Source: an uncultured bacterium (lineage in GTDB: Bacteria > Cyanobacteriota > Vampirovibrionia > Gastranaerophilales > Gastranaerophilaceae). Taken from it: a stretch of 64,000 nt of DNA. The notes below the pieces were generated by a model. The model was not told the origin of the DNA. It did no database searches and saw nothing but the letters and a program-made list of their open reading frames with translations. Numbering within the stretch: position 1 is the stretch's first letter; each line of letters starts with the position of its first letter. Where the stretch lies: contig CAROLD010000002.1 in NCBI GenBank assembly GCA_949035555.1, positions 182,978 to 246,977 on the forward strand, read 5' to 3'. Position numbers and translations under genes: made by a program. Positions 16,104 to 24,729 of the stretch are shown here, piece after piece.

Positions 16104-16835
16104 ATGACAGAAAGAAAAATTGCATTAATTACAGGCGGTTCGCGCGGTATCGGTTTAGCTTGTGCAAAAGAACTTGCTAAAGCCGGATGCGACATTATTA
16201 TTAATGATATTTGCGATGCTGAAAAAGCACAACCGGCTTTGGATGAAATCAAAGCATTAGGAGCAAACGCTTACTTCTACAGCTTTGACGTATCAAATTT
16301 TGATGCAGTTAAAGAAAATGTTGATAAGATGATTGCTGAACACGGTAAAATTGATATCTTATTGAACAACGCAGGCATTACAAGAGACGGTTTATTCTTA
16401 AGAATGGATATGAACCAATGGGAAAGCGTTATTAAAGTTAACTTAACATCAGCTTTCTGTGTAACAAATGCTGTAATCAAATACATGTCAAAAGCACGCC
16501 AGGGTTCAATCATCAATATGTCAAGTATTGTAGGACGTCACGGTAACGCAGGACAAGCAAACTACTCATCTTCAAAAGCAGGTTTAATCGGCTTTACACA
16601 AACTCTTGCAAAAGAATTTGGTTCAAGAAACATCCGCGTAAACGCTGTATGTCCGGGCTTCATCCAAACAGCTATGACAGCTGAGCTTCCTAACATCGAT
16701 GAATACTTAAAAGCTATTCCGATGAAAAGACTTGGAACCCCTGAAGATATCGCTAAAGTTGTTAAATTCTTAGCTTTAGATACAGATTACGTAACAGGTC
16801 AAGCAATTGAAGTTGCAGGCGGATTGATGATATAA
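16104..16835 (+). CDS. fabG: 3-oxoacyl-ACP reductase
   Basis: A 243-residue short-chain dehydrogenase that reduces 3-oxoacyl-ACP with NADPH. The cofactor motif TGGSRGIG (10-17), the NNAG motif (88-91) and the catalytic Ser141, Tyr154, Lys158 (SSIVGRHGNAGQANYSSSK) are all present at family spacing. AAGGAG precedes the ATG. It follows fabD after 42 nt and ends at a strong terminator, so acpP has its own promoter. Confidence 0.96.
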   Translation: MTERKIALITGGSRGIGLACAKELAKAGCDIIINDICDAEKAQPALDEIKALGANAYFYSFDVSNFDAVKENVDKMIAEHGKIDILLNNAGITRDGLFLRMDMNQWESVIKVNLTSAFCVTNAVIKYMSKARQGSIINMSSIVGRHGNAGQANYSSSKAGLIGFTQTLAKEFGSRNIRVNAVCPGFIQTAMTAELPNIDEYLKAIPMKRLGTPEDIAKVVKFLALDTDYVTGQAIEVAGGLMI

Positions 16836-16860
16836 TATTTGCAAAAACAAATATCTACAA

Positions 16861-16901
16861 GAAATGCGGCGGAACAAATGTTCCACCGCATTTCTATTTT
16901 A
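16861..16901 (+). terminator. terminator after fabG
   Basis: GAAATGCGG-GGAAC stem paired with GTTCC-CCGCATTTC, one mismatch, then TATTTTAA. Confidence 0.8.
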
Positions 16902-16941
16902 ATGCTAACATATCGCTGTTTGTAAAATTTCTTTAAGTCAG

Positions 16942-16969
16942 TTGCAAATTTATCTTTAAATAGTATAAT
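16942..16969 (+). promoter_or_regulatory. promoter of acpP
   Basis: TTGCAA (16942-16947), 16-nt spacer, TATAAT (16964-16969). The leader contains GTGTATTACAC, a small palindrome at 16981-16991, just before the AAGAGGA Shine-Dalgarno site. Confidence 0.6.
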
Positions 16970-17014
16970 CTAATAGAGTAGTGTATTACACAACAAATAA
17001 GAGGATAAAAAATT

Positions 17015-17251
17015 ATGAGTACATTAGAAACAGTTAAAAAAGTTGTAGTAGATCAATTAAGCGTTGATGAAAAATTAGTTACACCTGAAGCTCGTTTTAC
17101 AGATGATTTAGGTGCTGATTCTTTAGATACAGTTGAATTAGTTATGGCTTTAGAAGAAGAATTCAAATGCGAAATCCCTGATGAAGACGCTGAAAAAATT
17201 CAAACAGTTCAAGATGCAGTTTCTTACATTGACAGCAAATTAGGTAAGTAA
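17015..17251 (+). CDS. acpP: acyl carrier protein
   Basis: A 78-residue acidic four-helix ACP that carries the growing acyl chain. The phosphopantetheine site is Ser36 in LGADSLDTVEL. Its own TTGCAA/TATAAT promoter and AAGAGGA Shine-Dalgarno site point to high expression, as expected for ACP. A hairpin in the 118-nt gap to fabF may reduce read-through. Confidence 0.97.
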   Translation: MSTLETVKKVVVDQLSVDEKLVTPEARFTDDLGADSLDTVELVMALEEEFKCEIPDEDAEKIQTVQDAVSYIDSKLGK

Positions 17252-17298
17252 TTTCTCACTGATTGAAATTTGAATTGTTCAAACTGAAATTTTATATT

Positions 17299-17332
17299 TG
17301 CGAGAGTGAGATTTCTATATTTCATTCTCGCA
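17299..17332 (+). terminator. hairpin between acpP and fabF (terminator or attenuator)
   Basis: TGCGAGAGTGA pairs with TCATTCTCGCA over 11 bp with one G-U; followed by TTATTTAT, a weak T tract. Confidence 0.55.
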
Positions 17333-17369
17333 TTATTTATATTTGAAAAGGAAAAGGGATATCTTAAAA

Positions 17370-18623
17370 ATGGATAAAAGAAGAGTAGTAATTACAGGGC
17401 TGGGAGCGGTTACACCTTGCGGTATCGGTACAGATAAATTTTGGAATGCTATGATTGAAGGTAAAAGCGGCGTTTCTTTAATTGATAGACTTGATACTGA
17501 AAAACAAACTGTTAAAATAGCGGCAGAAATTAAAGATACTGATTTCAATCCTGACGATTATATGGATTCAAAAGATGCGAAAAGAATGGATAGATATACT
17601 CAATTCGCAATGGTTGCAGCTGATGAAGCAATTGCAGATTCAGGAATTGATGAAGCGGATATTGATCCGTATAGAATTGGTGTTATAGTAAGTTCTGCGG
17701 CCGGGGGTTTCCAAACATTTGAAAAAAGCCATATGGCAATGATTGAAAAAGGACCGACTAAAGCTTCTCCTTTCACTGTACCTATGTTAATTGTAGATAT
17801 GGCATCAGGTCGTATTTCCATGAAACACGGTTACAAAGGAGTTAACAAAGTTGTTGTTTCTGCTTGTGCAACAGGTACTCATTCAATTGGTGATGCTTTC
17901 CGTGCAATTCAATACGGAGATGCAGATGTTGTTGTTGCAGGTGGTTGCGAAGCAACTATTACAACTTTAGGTGTTGGAGCATTTACGGCATGTCGTGCAT
18001 TATCAAAAAGAAATGATGATCCAAAAGGAGCTTCTCGTCCTTATGACAAAGACAGAGATGGTTTTGTTATGGGTGAAGGAGCAGGCGTTCTTGTACTTGA
18101 AGAATATGAACAAGCTAAAAAACGTGGTGCGAAAATTTATGCAGAAATCGTGGGTTACGGTCAAACTGCAGATGCTCATGATATGGTTGCTCCGGATCCG
18201 GAAGGAAATGGCGCTTATATGGCTATGAAATTTGCAATGGATGACGCTGAACTGAAACCTGAAGACATTGATTATATCAACCCACACGGTACAAGTACAG
18301 GTTTAGGCGATATTGCTGAATCTCAAGCTATCGAAAAAATCTTCGGCGATAAAGAAGCAAATCCTAACTTACTTGTAAGTTCAACAAAGAGTATGCACGG
18401 ACATATGCTTGGTGCAACAGGCGCTGTTGAAGCTATTGTTTGTGTTAAAGCTATTACTGACGGTAAAGTTCCACCGACCATCAATCTTGATAACCAAGAT
18501 GAACATGTTGCAAATCTTGATTATGTACCACATAAAACAAGAGATAAAAAAGTGCGTACAGCTCTTTCAAATTCTTTCGGGTTTGGCGGTCACAACGCTA
18601 CTTTAGTATTCAAAGAAGTGTAA
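17370..18623 (+). CDS. fabF: 3-oxoacyl-ACP synthase II
   Basis: A 417-residue elongating condensing enzyme. Active-site residues are Cys166 (VSACATGTHSIGDAF), His306 (NPHGTSTGLGD) and His345 (KSMHGHMLGATGAVE), with a C-terminal NSFGFGGHNA loop. The ATG at 17370 gives the family-typical start DKRRVVITGLG; an in-frame TTG at 17343 would add nine residues and has no family support. It closes the fatty-acid cluster and ends at a 19-bp terminator stem. Confidence 0.96.
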   Translation: MDKRRVVITGLGAVTPCGIGTDKFWNAMIEGKSGVSLIDRLDTEKQTVKIAAEIKDTDFNPDDYMDSKDAKRMDRYTQFAMVAADEAIADSGIDEADIDPYRIGVIVSSAAGGFQTFEKSHMAMIEKGPTKASPFTVPMLIVDMASGRISMKHGYKGVNKVVVSACATGTHSIGDAFRAIQYGDADVVVAGGCEATITTLGVGAFTACRALSKRNDDPKGASRPYDKDRDGFVMGEGAGVLVLEEYEQAKKRGAKIYAEIVGYGQTADAHDMVAPDPEGNGAYMAMKFAMDDAELKPEDIDYINPHGTSTGLGDIAESQAIEKIFGDKEANPNLLVSSTKSMHGHMLGATGAVEAIVCVKAITDGKVPPTINLDNQDEHVANLDYVPHKTRDKKVRTALSNSFGFGGHNATLVFKEV

Positions 18624-18638
18624 CTTTTAATAAAATAT

Positions 18639-18680
18639 AGAAAAAGGGTTTAGTTCTAATAAGAACTAAACCCTTTTTCT
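18639..18680. terminator. very strong terminator after fabF
   Basis: A perfect 19-bp stem from AGAAAAAGGGTTTAGTTCT to its complement with a 4-nt loop and T run; it would also stop minus-strand transcription. Confidence 0.9.
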
Positions 18681-18772
18681 GTTAAAACATGTTACATAAA
18701 TTTAAAAATTACTAAAGATTGTAATAAAAAATACCGTAGGTTAATTCAGGTACAAATTAGAAAGGAGAAAAT

Positions 18773-19135
18773 ATGGGCGGATACACAATACACCAAAACA
18801 TTGACCTTGCACAAATATTTCAAACTCAAAGAAAACCCTCTTCAGGTAAAACACAAAGCAATATTAATATCGGACAGGCGCTGACTCAATCTAATAAACC
18901 TCACAAAGCAGAAAATAAACCTCTGATTGTTGCAAGACAAGAAGCGACTTATCGTGGCAATAAAGGTACAATGGTTCAATATGATGATGGCAGCTATGCA
19001 TTTTTCTCTACAAAAACAGTTGGTAATGACAAAGTTCCATATCAATATAAATTTAAAAATGAAAAAGAGTTGAAGAAAGATAAACCATCTACGTATGTAC
19101 TCAATCCCGGAAATAATAAAAAACAACAACTTTAG
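18773..19135 (+). CDS. N-terminal fragment of a frameshifted calpain-like protease
   Basis: This 120-residue frame starts with a strong AAAGGAG site 6 nt before the ATG. It contains a Gln/Lys/Ser-rich head and then beta strands such as ATYRGNKGTMVQYDDGSYAF. It stops at 19135, but in the next frame coding continues without a break from 19120 into the protease gene, with the same YD/NG-style strand repeats. The switch point is a run of six A (19118-19123). One extra A would restore a single 687-residue protein ending at 20835. It is therefore read as the 5' part of a split gene rather than an independent one. No signal peptide is visible. Confidence 0.75.
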   Translation: MGGYTIHQNIDLAQIFQTQRKPSSGKTQSNINIGQALTQSNKPHKAENKPLIVARQEATYRGNKGTMVQYDDGSYAFFSTKTVGNDKVPYQYKFKNEKELKKDKPSTYVLNPGNNKKQQL

Positions 19136-19338
19136 AATACCACCGCAACGGTAAAGTAAAAAAAGCAGAAATTTACAATGCCAAAAATGTCCGCATAAGA
19201 GAAGATAAATACAACAAAGATGGAAGAATAGAACAAAGTAACAGCTTTAATACGAAAGGTGAATTACAAAAGACTCTTAAATACGATCAGCATAAAGACA
19301 ATACCGCAGATGTAACATGCTATGATAAAAATAAAAAA

Positions 19339-20835
19339 TTGGAATATACCGGACATATTCAATATGCGAAAGATGGAAAAACAAAAATTTCCGAGGAACA
19401 ACGCTATCCAAGCGGTGAACTAAAGTCTGAAACAGAATTCTATGATAATGGTGTTATTAAAGAGCAGCAGCAGTATGATAAAAACGGTAAAATAACACAA
19501 AAAATTACGTCTGAAATTGACGGAACCTTTGACAACTCCAGACAAGCAAAAGAAGGTGACTGTTACCTGATGGCGACCATTAATGCCATTAGAGAGACCT
19601 CCGGTGGTCAAGAATTATTGAAAGATCTTGTAAAAATTTCAACTAACGACAAAGGTGAAAAAGTTTATACAGTAACACTTCCCGGAGCGATAGCCGCGGG
19701 AGAAGGTTTGAAAACAGACAACAGAATTGACCCGAATAAAATGTATATTACAGGAGAATACACATTCACTGAATCTGAAATGCAAGAAATTTTAAAACAA
19801 GCCGGTATAAAATATTCTATCGGTGATGGTGATGTTATCCTGCTTGAAGCGGCATTTGAAAAATATCGCAGGGAAGCTGAAAGAACAATGAAAGAAAACG
19901 GCATGGATCCATCAAAAATATCGTATTTGGGTCAAGCCGGACTGCAAACAGGCTCAAAGACTGAGAATATTCTTGCCGGCGGACGTAGTGAAGACGCTTC
20001 GTTTATGTTAACCGGAAGACAATCACAAATGTATTATGATAGGGATATACAGTATGGTGTTAATTATATGGCAATGACTAATGGAAATTTAGAAGTTGTC
20101 CCAAAACCTAATACCGGGCTAGTAGCAACAAAAGCTGTCTCTGAAATTGAAGGCAAAGTAACAAATTCACAAAAAGAGTTAAACAACATGCTTGATAAAT
20201 TGATGAATGATTCAAAAGACGGCACTATTGATTATGTTGCTACTGTCGGTTTTATGACAATAAATCCACCAGAAAAGCCGGGGGGTCATGCTTTAACTGT
20301 CAAATCAGTAACATCAGATACTGTTACAATGATAAATCCTTGGTATCCTGATAAGGAAGTAACTATGTCCCGAGAAGATTTCTTAAAATGCGCACGTTCT
20401 TTGAGTATTACTGACCTTAACAAATCTCAGGTTCCGGAAGCACAAGTACATCAAAATCAACACCAGACAGGTTTAACCCCGCAGCAAATACAGCAGGCTT
20501 TACAACAAAATCCTCATCCGCAACCTGCAGGACAAAATTCTCAGGCACAGCAAATTGCGCAACAGGTTCAACAAACGGTTCAAAATGGTTCACAAAATCA
20601 GCAAACACAACAGATATCACAGCAAATTCAACAAACTGTTCAACAACAAACCCAACAGGCGCATAATTATTCCGTAAAACGCGGCGATAATATGTGGAAA
20701 ATTGCAAAACAACAGCTTGGACCAAAAGCCACAAATGCACAAGTTTCTGATTACGTTCAAAAACTGATTGCAGCTAACCCGCAAATATCAAATCCGAATG
20801 TGATACACGTCGGTCAAAATATTATACTTCCTTAA
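19339..20835 (+). CDS. calpain-like cysteine protease with C-terminal LysM (3' part of split gene)
   Basis: The 498-residue frame (the open frame actually extends back to 19120; the TTG at 19339 has no Shine-Dalgarno site) holds YD/NG strand repeats for 60 residues, then a papain-fold calpain-type domain. The nucleophile is Cys75 in QAKEGDCYLMATINAIRE, the His is 317 in GGHALTVKSV and the Asn is 333 in INPWYP, the spacing and motifs of the C2 family. A Gln-rich linker (about residues 370-440) leads to a LysM domain (YSVKRGDNMWKIAKQQLG ... IHVGQNIILP) that binds peptidoglycan. The upstream fragment supplies the missing head. Likely a wall-associated or exported protease; the export route is unknown. 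Confidence 0.85.
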   Translation: MEYTGHIQYAKDGKTKISEEQRYPSGELKSETEFYDNGVIKEQQQYDKNGKITQKITSEIDGTFDNSRQAKEGDCYLMATINAIRETSGGQELLKDLVKISTNDKGEKVYTVTLPGAIAAGEGLKTDNRIDPNKMYITGEYTFTESEMQEILKQAGIKYSIGDGDVILLEAAFEKYRREAERTMKENGMDPSKISYLGQAGLQTGSKTENILAGGRSEDASFMLTGRQSQMYYDRDIQYGVNYMAMTNGNLEVVPKPNTGLVATKAVSEIEGKVTNSQKELNNMLDKLMNDSKDGTIDYVATVGFMTINPPEKPGGHALTVKSVTSDTVTMINPWYPDKEVTMSREDFLKCARSLSITDLNKSQVPEAQVHQNQHQTGLTPQQIQQALQQNPHPQPAGQNSQAQQIAQQVQQTVQNGSQNQQTQQISQQIQQTVQQQTQQAHNYSVKRGDNMWKIAKQQLGPKATNAQVSDYVQKLIAANPQISNPNVIHVGQNIILP

Positions 20836-20842
20836 CGAAGCA

Positions 20843-20875
20843 AAAGGCGGCACCCCGAGGGGTGCCGCCTTTATT
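20843..20875. terminator. terminator after the calpain-LysM gene
   Basis: AAAGGCGGCACCCC pairs perfectly with GGGGTGCCGCCTTT (14 bp), then TTATTTAT. Confidence 0.9.
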
Positions 20876-20935
20876 TATGAACAATATTTGTACTTTTTTC
20901 GTTATATTATTAGAATATACGTAGGAGGTGCGGAA

Positions 20936-22219
20936 ATGAAAAAGATTGTGTTAACTCTCGCTGTTGTGATTAGCTGTACAGGCTTGAAAGGCATGTGTGC
21001 ACAAGGTTACATTTTTACACCCAAAAACGTCAAAACAGGCTCAGTCTACACAGAAAGCCTGCAGTTGAAAAACGTTCCTTGCGGAAAATATTTGAAATTC
21101 TACAACTTCAATCCTGCAGAAATTAATGCGGAATTTATAAATTTGTCATATGCAGAAGAGAAAAATTTCCTCAAAACCCTCTCAAAAGAAGATCAGGAAA
21201 ATTACAAATACGTCAAAAAAATTCAAAAACTTATTCAAAAAGGAGAATGGAACAAAGTTTTTGAAAAATACCCTAACTATCTGCCTGCATATTTACAGTG
21301 TTATAATCTGAATTACAAAAAAGGGGATTATAATGAAGCCATAAGGCTTTTGAACAAAATTTGGACAATGGACAAAAGAGGTCAGATTGTCAATTCAAAA
21401 TTGGTTAATCAATCTTTCGGAATGCTTTATTTTGCAACCGCGCAATACACAAAATCTCTGAATTACTTTATGATGTACGAGAATACAAATGATGATTTTG
21501 TAACCTCATATATTGCACACTGCTATTTTGCGCTCGGTAATTACTCTAAAACAATTGAATATTGCAAAAAACTCAACAATCTTGAATATCAGGACAAGGA
21601 ACTTTTGTATCTCGCTTATTTTAATATTAATAACTACACGGAAGCAAACAAATTAGCAAAACAACTTCTTAACGAGGATTACAACTATGATAACCTCATG
21701 CGCATTCAACAAACAATAAATAATGACGAATTAAAACTTTCATACGCATACAAAGCTCGTGCAATTGCGCAAGACGACAGCCAAATTTATGAAGCAAACA
21801 CTGTTATCGCTGATTTGGAACAGGCAAAACTTGATATAGCCGGTACAAAATTAACACAATTTGTGAAAATTCCAAAATGGCAGGAATTCGAAAAACCGCT
21901 TGCGAAAATCATTCCAGCCGCAGAAATTACACAAAAACAGGATGAATTCTTTAAAAACGCTAATTTATACCTGAAAAAATATACGGGTCAACAACTGACA
22001 AATGCCTTTAACTCACTTAATCAGGATTTTACAAATTATGTGCAGGACAAAAAGAACGAATATTATCAGCAAAAACAATTGGAAGCACAAAACGCTCTTG
22101 TGATTGAGCAACAGCGAAACAATATTCTCCAGCAGGAAATGATTCGTGAACAGCAGATAAGAAATTATCTTGAGCGCCAGCACTACTATTACTATATGCG
22201 CCCGAGATATTATTGGTAA
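20936..22219 (+). CDS. exported TPR protein
   Basis: A 427-residue protein with a signal peptide (MKKIVLTLAVVISCTGLKGM, cleavage likely after CAQ near residue 23) and a string of TPR-like helix pairs between about residues 100 and 300, for example GDYNEAIRLLNKIW and GNYSKTIEYCKKLNN. The last 60 residues are Gln-rich and end in an aromatic, Tyr-rich stretch. AGGAGGT lies 8 nt before the ATG at 20936, which is why this start is used. It ends at a 20-bp terminator palindrome. Probable periplasmic scaffold; partner unknown. Confidence 0.8.
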   Translation: MKKIVLTLAVVISCTGLKGMCAQGYIFTPKNVKTGSVYTESLQLKNVPCGKYLKFYNFNPAEINAEFINLSYAEEKNFLKTLSKEDQENYKYVKKIQKLIQKGEWNKVFEKYPNYLPAYLQCYNLNYKKGDYNEAIRLLNKIWTMDKRGQIVNSKLVNQSFGMLYFATAQYTKSLNYFMMYENTNDDFVTSYIAHCYFALGNYSKTIEYCKKLNNLEYQDKELLYLAYFNINNYTEANKLAKQLLNEDYNYDNLMRIQQTINNDELKLSYAYKARAIAQDDSQIYEANTVIADLEQAKLDIAGTKLTQFVKIPKWQEFEKPLAKIIPAAEITQKQDEFFKNANLYLKKYTGQQLTNAFNSLNQDFTNYVQDKKNEYYQQKQLEAQNALVIEQQRNNILQQEMIREQQIRNYLERQHYYYYMRPRYYW

Positions 22220-22233
22220 GAGTTATACTTAAA

Positions 22234-22273
22234 ATTATAGAAGCCCCGCAACATGTTGCGGGGCTTCTATAAT
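22234..22273. terminator. 20-bp perfect palindromic terminator
   Basis: ATTATAGAAGCCCCGCAACA and its exact complement with no loop spacer. It lies between the convergent TPR gene and CopG gene and can serve both. Confidence 0.8.
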
Positions 22274-22312
22274 TTGTTTCCCAAATCTTTTCGCCTTTTT
22301 CCTTACCACTGA

Positions 22313-22501
22313 TTAACTCAACAACGACTCTAACAAATTAGCATTTTGGAGTGCGCCGGTTGATTCCTTAATTTTTTGCTTATAAATGTAAGTCCTCAAT
22401 GCTTCTCTGATTAGTTCACTTCTTGAGCGATTTTCGCCGTCTGCCACCTGATCGATTCTGTTCAAAAATTCTTCAGGCATTGAAATCAATACTCTCGCCA
22501 T
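22313..22501 (-). CDS. CopG/MetJ-type ribbon-helix-helix regulator
   Basis: A 62-residue protein with the ribbon-helix-helix order: strand RVLISMPEEF, helix LNRIDQVAD, then RSRSELIREALRTYI, where the Arg-Ser-Glu motif is characteristic. The C-terminal tail is Leu-rich. The start at 22501 is preferred to an upstream in-frame ATG because AAAAAGGAG is directly in front of it. It resembles antitoxin-type and NikR-type regulators, but no toxin gene is adjacent. Targets unknown. Confidence 0.85.
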   Translation of the reverse strand: MARVLISMPEEFLNRIDQVADGENRSRSELIREALRTYIYKQKIKESTGALQNANLLESLLS

Positions 22502-22667
22502 ATATTCTCCTTTTTTACTAATATTATTGTTAAGTCGCTTACATATATATAAAGGATTTGGTATATAAAAAAGTGCTATTTTTATATGCAAGAAATATAT
22601 ATAAATTTTAAAAACATTGATATACTTGAGTTTCCGCGCATGAACTCAGGTTAACATATCTTAACAT

Positions 22668-23627
22668 TTAGTTCAGAAGAATTCCGAGACATGCCAGAAT
22701 CATGAATAAAGTTGTGATATTTCGCGAATAGAAAAAACGAAAATAAAACGGTGCATCAGGAGTTTTTTTAACTACTTTCCAGTTATCAAGCGGATAATGC
22801 CAGAAGTAAATTTTTGGTAAATTTTTATTGTCGTTATTAAAAAGCTTCATTGAATTATACAAATCAATAATCATGGGCAATGTCAAATAAGGCAGAAGAT
22901 AAAAATAATTGCCTGTTTTGACAGCAAGTCCGCCAAGAAGTATATAACTCAAAAGATAAAATACAAGAATAAATCTCAAAGCATTATCTTTAGTATTAAA
23001 TTTTCTGCAAAGAGTCTTTTTGTGAGCGCACTCATCACCGTCAAAATCCATGAGCATATGGACATATAAAATTGTGTTTGTAAAAAATGCACAAGCAAGC
23101 GAAAGCACTAGAACTTCCATTGAAAAACTGCGTGTCATTACATAATAAACCCCTTCATACATCAAAGGGCCGTAAGCAAGGATTACCGCTAACTCGCCAA
23201 GACAAAGACGCGACATTTTAGAATAAAATATTGCAATTATAAGCGCAATACCCGCCAGTACCGCCACCATCGGACGGGAAAAGAAAAATAACACACCGCC
23301 AATCACAGCCGCTATGCCAAGAAATAAAAATATAACTTTTTTCAATTCAGCTGTAGAAGTTTTATTATCCTTTAGGTACTTACATTTGCAGTTTTGGGAT
23401 GAATTAAGATAATTTTCATCTTTGCACAAAATTTTATAATCAAAATAATCATCCGTAAGATTTGTTGCAAGATGCACAAGACAAATCCCGACAAGCGCAA
23501 TAATACCAAGAGTAGTATTACCGTTGTGTTTCAAAGAATACACAAATATCACAAGCCAATTTAAAATCGTAATGGGCAGAGAATAAACACGCGCATTCTC
23601 AAGCCAGAAGAAAAAATTTTTAAACAA
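22668..23627 (-). CDS. UbiA-superfamily prenyltransferase, membrane protein
   Basis: A 319-residue integral membrane protein with about eight hydrophobic segments. The first Asp-rich motif is NLTDDYFD (residues 56-63), the second is DFDGDE in the middle of the chain; together they mark UbiA-type intramembrane prenyl or polyprenyl transfer enzymes (MenA, UbiA, digeranylgeranylglyceryl-phosphate synthase, etc.). The substrate cannot be told. The start is a TTG with GGAGAG 6 nt upstream. It is the last gene of a tight minus-strand operon after nanE, a ROK kinase and a 73-residue protein. Confidence 0.85.
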   Translation of the reverse strand: MFKNFFFWLENARVYSLPITILNWLVIFVYSLKHNGNTTLGIIALVGICLVHLATNLTDDYFDYKILCKDENYLNSSQNCKCKYLKDNKTSTAELKKVIFLFLGIAAVIGGVLFFFSRPMVAVLAGIALIIAIFYSKMSRLCLGELAVILAYGPLMYEGVYYVMTRSFSMEVLVLSLACAFFTNTILYVHMLMDFDGDECAHKKTLCRKFNTKDNALRFILVFYLLSYILLGGLAVKTGNYFYLLPYLTLPMIIDLYNSMKLFNNDNKNLPKIYFWHYPLDNWKVVKKTPDAPFYFRFFYSRNITTLFMILACLGILLN

Positions 23628-23639
23628 AGTTATCTCTCC

Positions 23640-23861
23640 TTATCCGAACAAATTTTTCAAAGCAACAACCGCTTCATAACTTGCGCCCGCTTCAAGAACC
23701 TCTTCTGCAGACAACCCGAACATAGTAATCAAATTACGAGCTTCCGAATTGTTATTCGCATTGAGGAATTTGACGGCTTCTGCTACGGCATCTTCGCGGG
23801 TAAGCTTTGTAATACGGTCATTGATACCTTTTCTAAAAATTCTTGATTTTGATTTACCCAT
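23640..23861 (-). CDS. small basic protein in the nanE-ROK-UbiA operon
   Basis: A 73-residue protein with a basic head (MGKSKSRIFRKGINDRITK) and helices EDAVAEAVKFLNANNN and SAEEVLEAGASYEAVVALK. The ATG at 23861 has AGGAGG immediately upstream, inside the ROK gene, and overlaps the ROK stop by 8 nt, so the two are translationally coupled. The next gene (UbiA) begins 12 nt after it. No family recognised; it could be an accessory to the transferase. Confidence 0.7.
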   Translation of the reverse strand: MGKSKSRIFRKGINDRITKLTREDAVAEAVKFLNANNNSEARNLITMFGLSAEEVLEAGASYEAVVALKNLFG

Positions 23862-24729
23862 TAATCCTCCTGAAAGCAAGAAGTGCCGCTCCTATCATGC
23901 CGGAATAGTTACCTGCTGAAGCTTTGCGAACTTGTGTCGGGGTTGTGACAATTTCAGAATTAACCGCCTTTTCAATTTTATCCGTTTCGACAAATTCTGC
24001 CAAAGAACCTGACAAAACTATACATTCAGGGTCAAAAAGATTTGCAAGCCCGATAAGTCCTGAAACAATATCATCCTGCCATCTGTTAAAAATTTCAATC
24101 ATCTGAGGGTTATTATCCTTAACCCCGCCAATTACGTCGTATGTGGTAATATCTTTGTTCCCGCTCATTTCTTCAGCGGTAATTTTCAAGCCCGTACCTG
24201 ATGCGTAAATTTCAAAACAATCCCAAGAACCGCAGGTACATTTTCTTATTTTTTCGCGTGACATTTTAAAGTGCATTTCGCCAGCCGCGCCGTTTTGACC
24301 TTTCAAAAGCTTATTGTTAACGATAATTCCGCCGCCGACACCCGTTCCGAGGGTAATCATTACAGAGGTTTCACAACCTTTCGATGCTCCTATTTCATAT
24401 TCTGCCCAAGCTGCACAATTTGCATCATTTTCAACAAAAACAGGCTTTACGGAAAGCTCCTGAAATTTCATTGAAGGATATTCTTTTGCAATATTGCCTG
24501 TTGAACCCACAATTCCCGTGTTTTGATTATTCACGGCGCCGCAGGTTGAAAAAGCAATTACATCAACCTCGTTTTCGTATTTTTCTATAATTGTTTCAAA
24601 AGTGTTTTTAATTTCGACAAAAGTCTTCGGAGTCGAGTGTTTTTCTACTTCGCCGAGAATATTCCCTTTTTCGTCAATAATAGCGTTATAAATTTTTGTT
24701 CCGCCAACGTCAATAGCGAGTGCCTTCAT
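23854..24729 (-). CDS. nanK: ROK-family sugar kinase, probable N-acetylmannosamine kinase
   Basis: A 291-residue ROK kinase. The ATP-binding start is DVGGTKI; Asp102 (ENDANCAA) is the catalytic base; the zinc site is His153 and C164-x-C166-x4-C171 (CTCGSWDCFE); GTGVGGGI is the phosphate motif. Family members phosphorylate glucose, ManNAc or N-acetylglucosamine. It begins inside the stop codon of nanE (TAATG), so the pair may run ManNAc to ManNAc-6-P to GlcNAc-6-P. No sialic acid lyase or transporter is near, so the NanK assignment is by context only. Confidence 0.75.
   Translation of the reverse strand: MKALAIDVGGTKIYNAIIDEKGNILGEVEKHSTPKTFVEIKNTFETIIEKYENEVDVIAFSTCGAVNNQNTGIVGSTGNIAKEYPSMKFQELSVKPVFVENDANCAAWAEYEIGASKGCETSVMITLGTGVGGGIIVNNKLLKGQNGAAGEMHFKMSREKIRKCTCGSWDCFEIYASGTGLKITAEEMSGNKDITTYDVIGGVKDNNPQMIEIFNRWQDDIVSGLIGLANLFDPECIVLSGSLAEFVETDKIEKAVNSEIVTTPTQVRKASAGNYSGMIGAALLAFRRING

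Noticed and set aside
20461..20680. Repetitive Gln codons that could look like a CRISPR array
   Set aside because: No regular spacer/repeat units; it is a low-complexity protein linker. No CRISPR array or cas gene was seen in the window.
20417..20740. Antisense open frame opposite the Gln-rich linker of the calpain-LysM gene
   Set aside because: Repetitive CAA/CAG codons leave antisense frames open by chance; there is no ribosome binding site.
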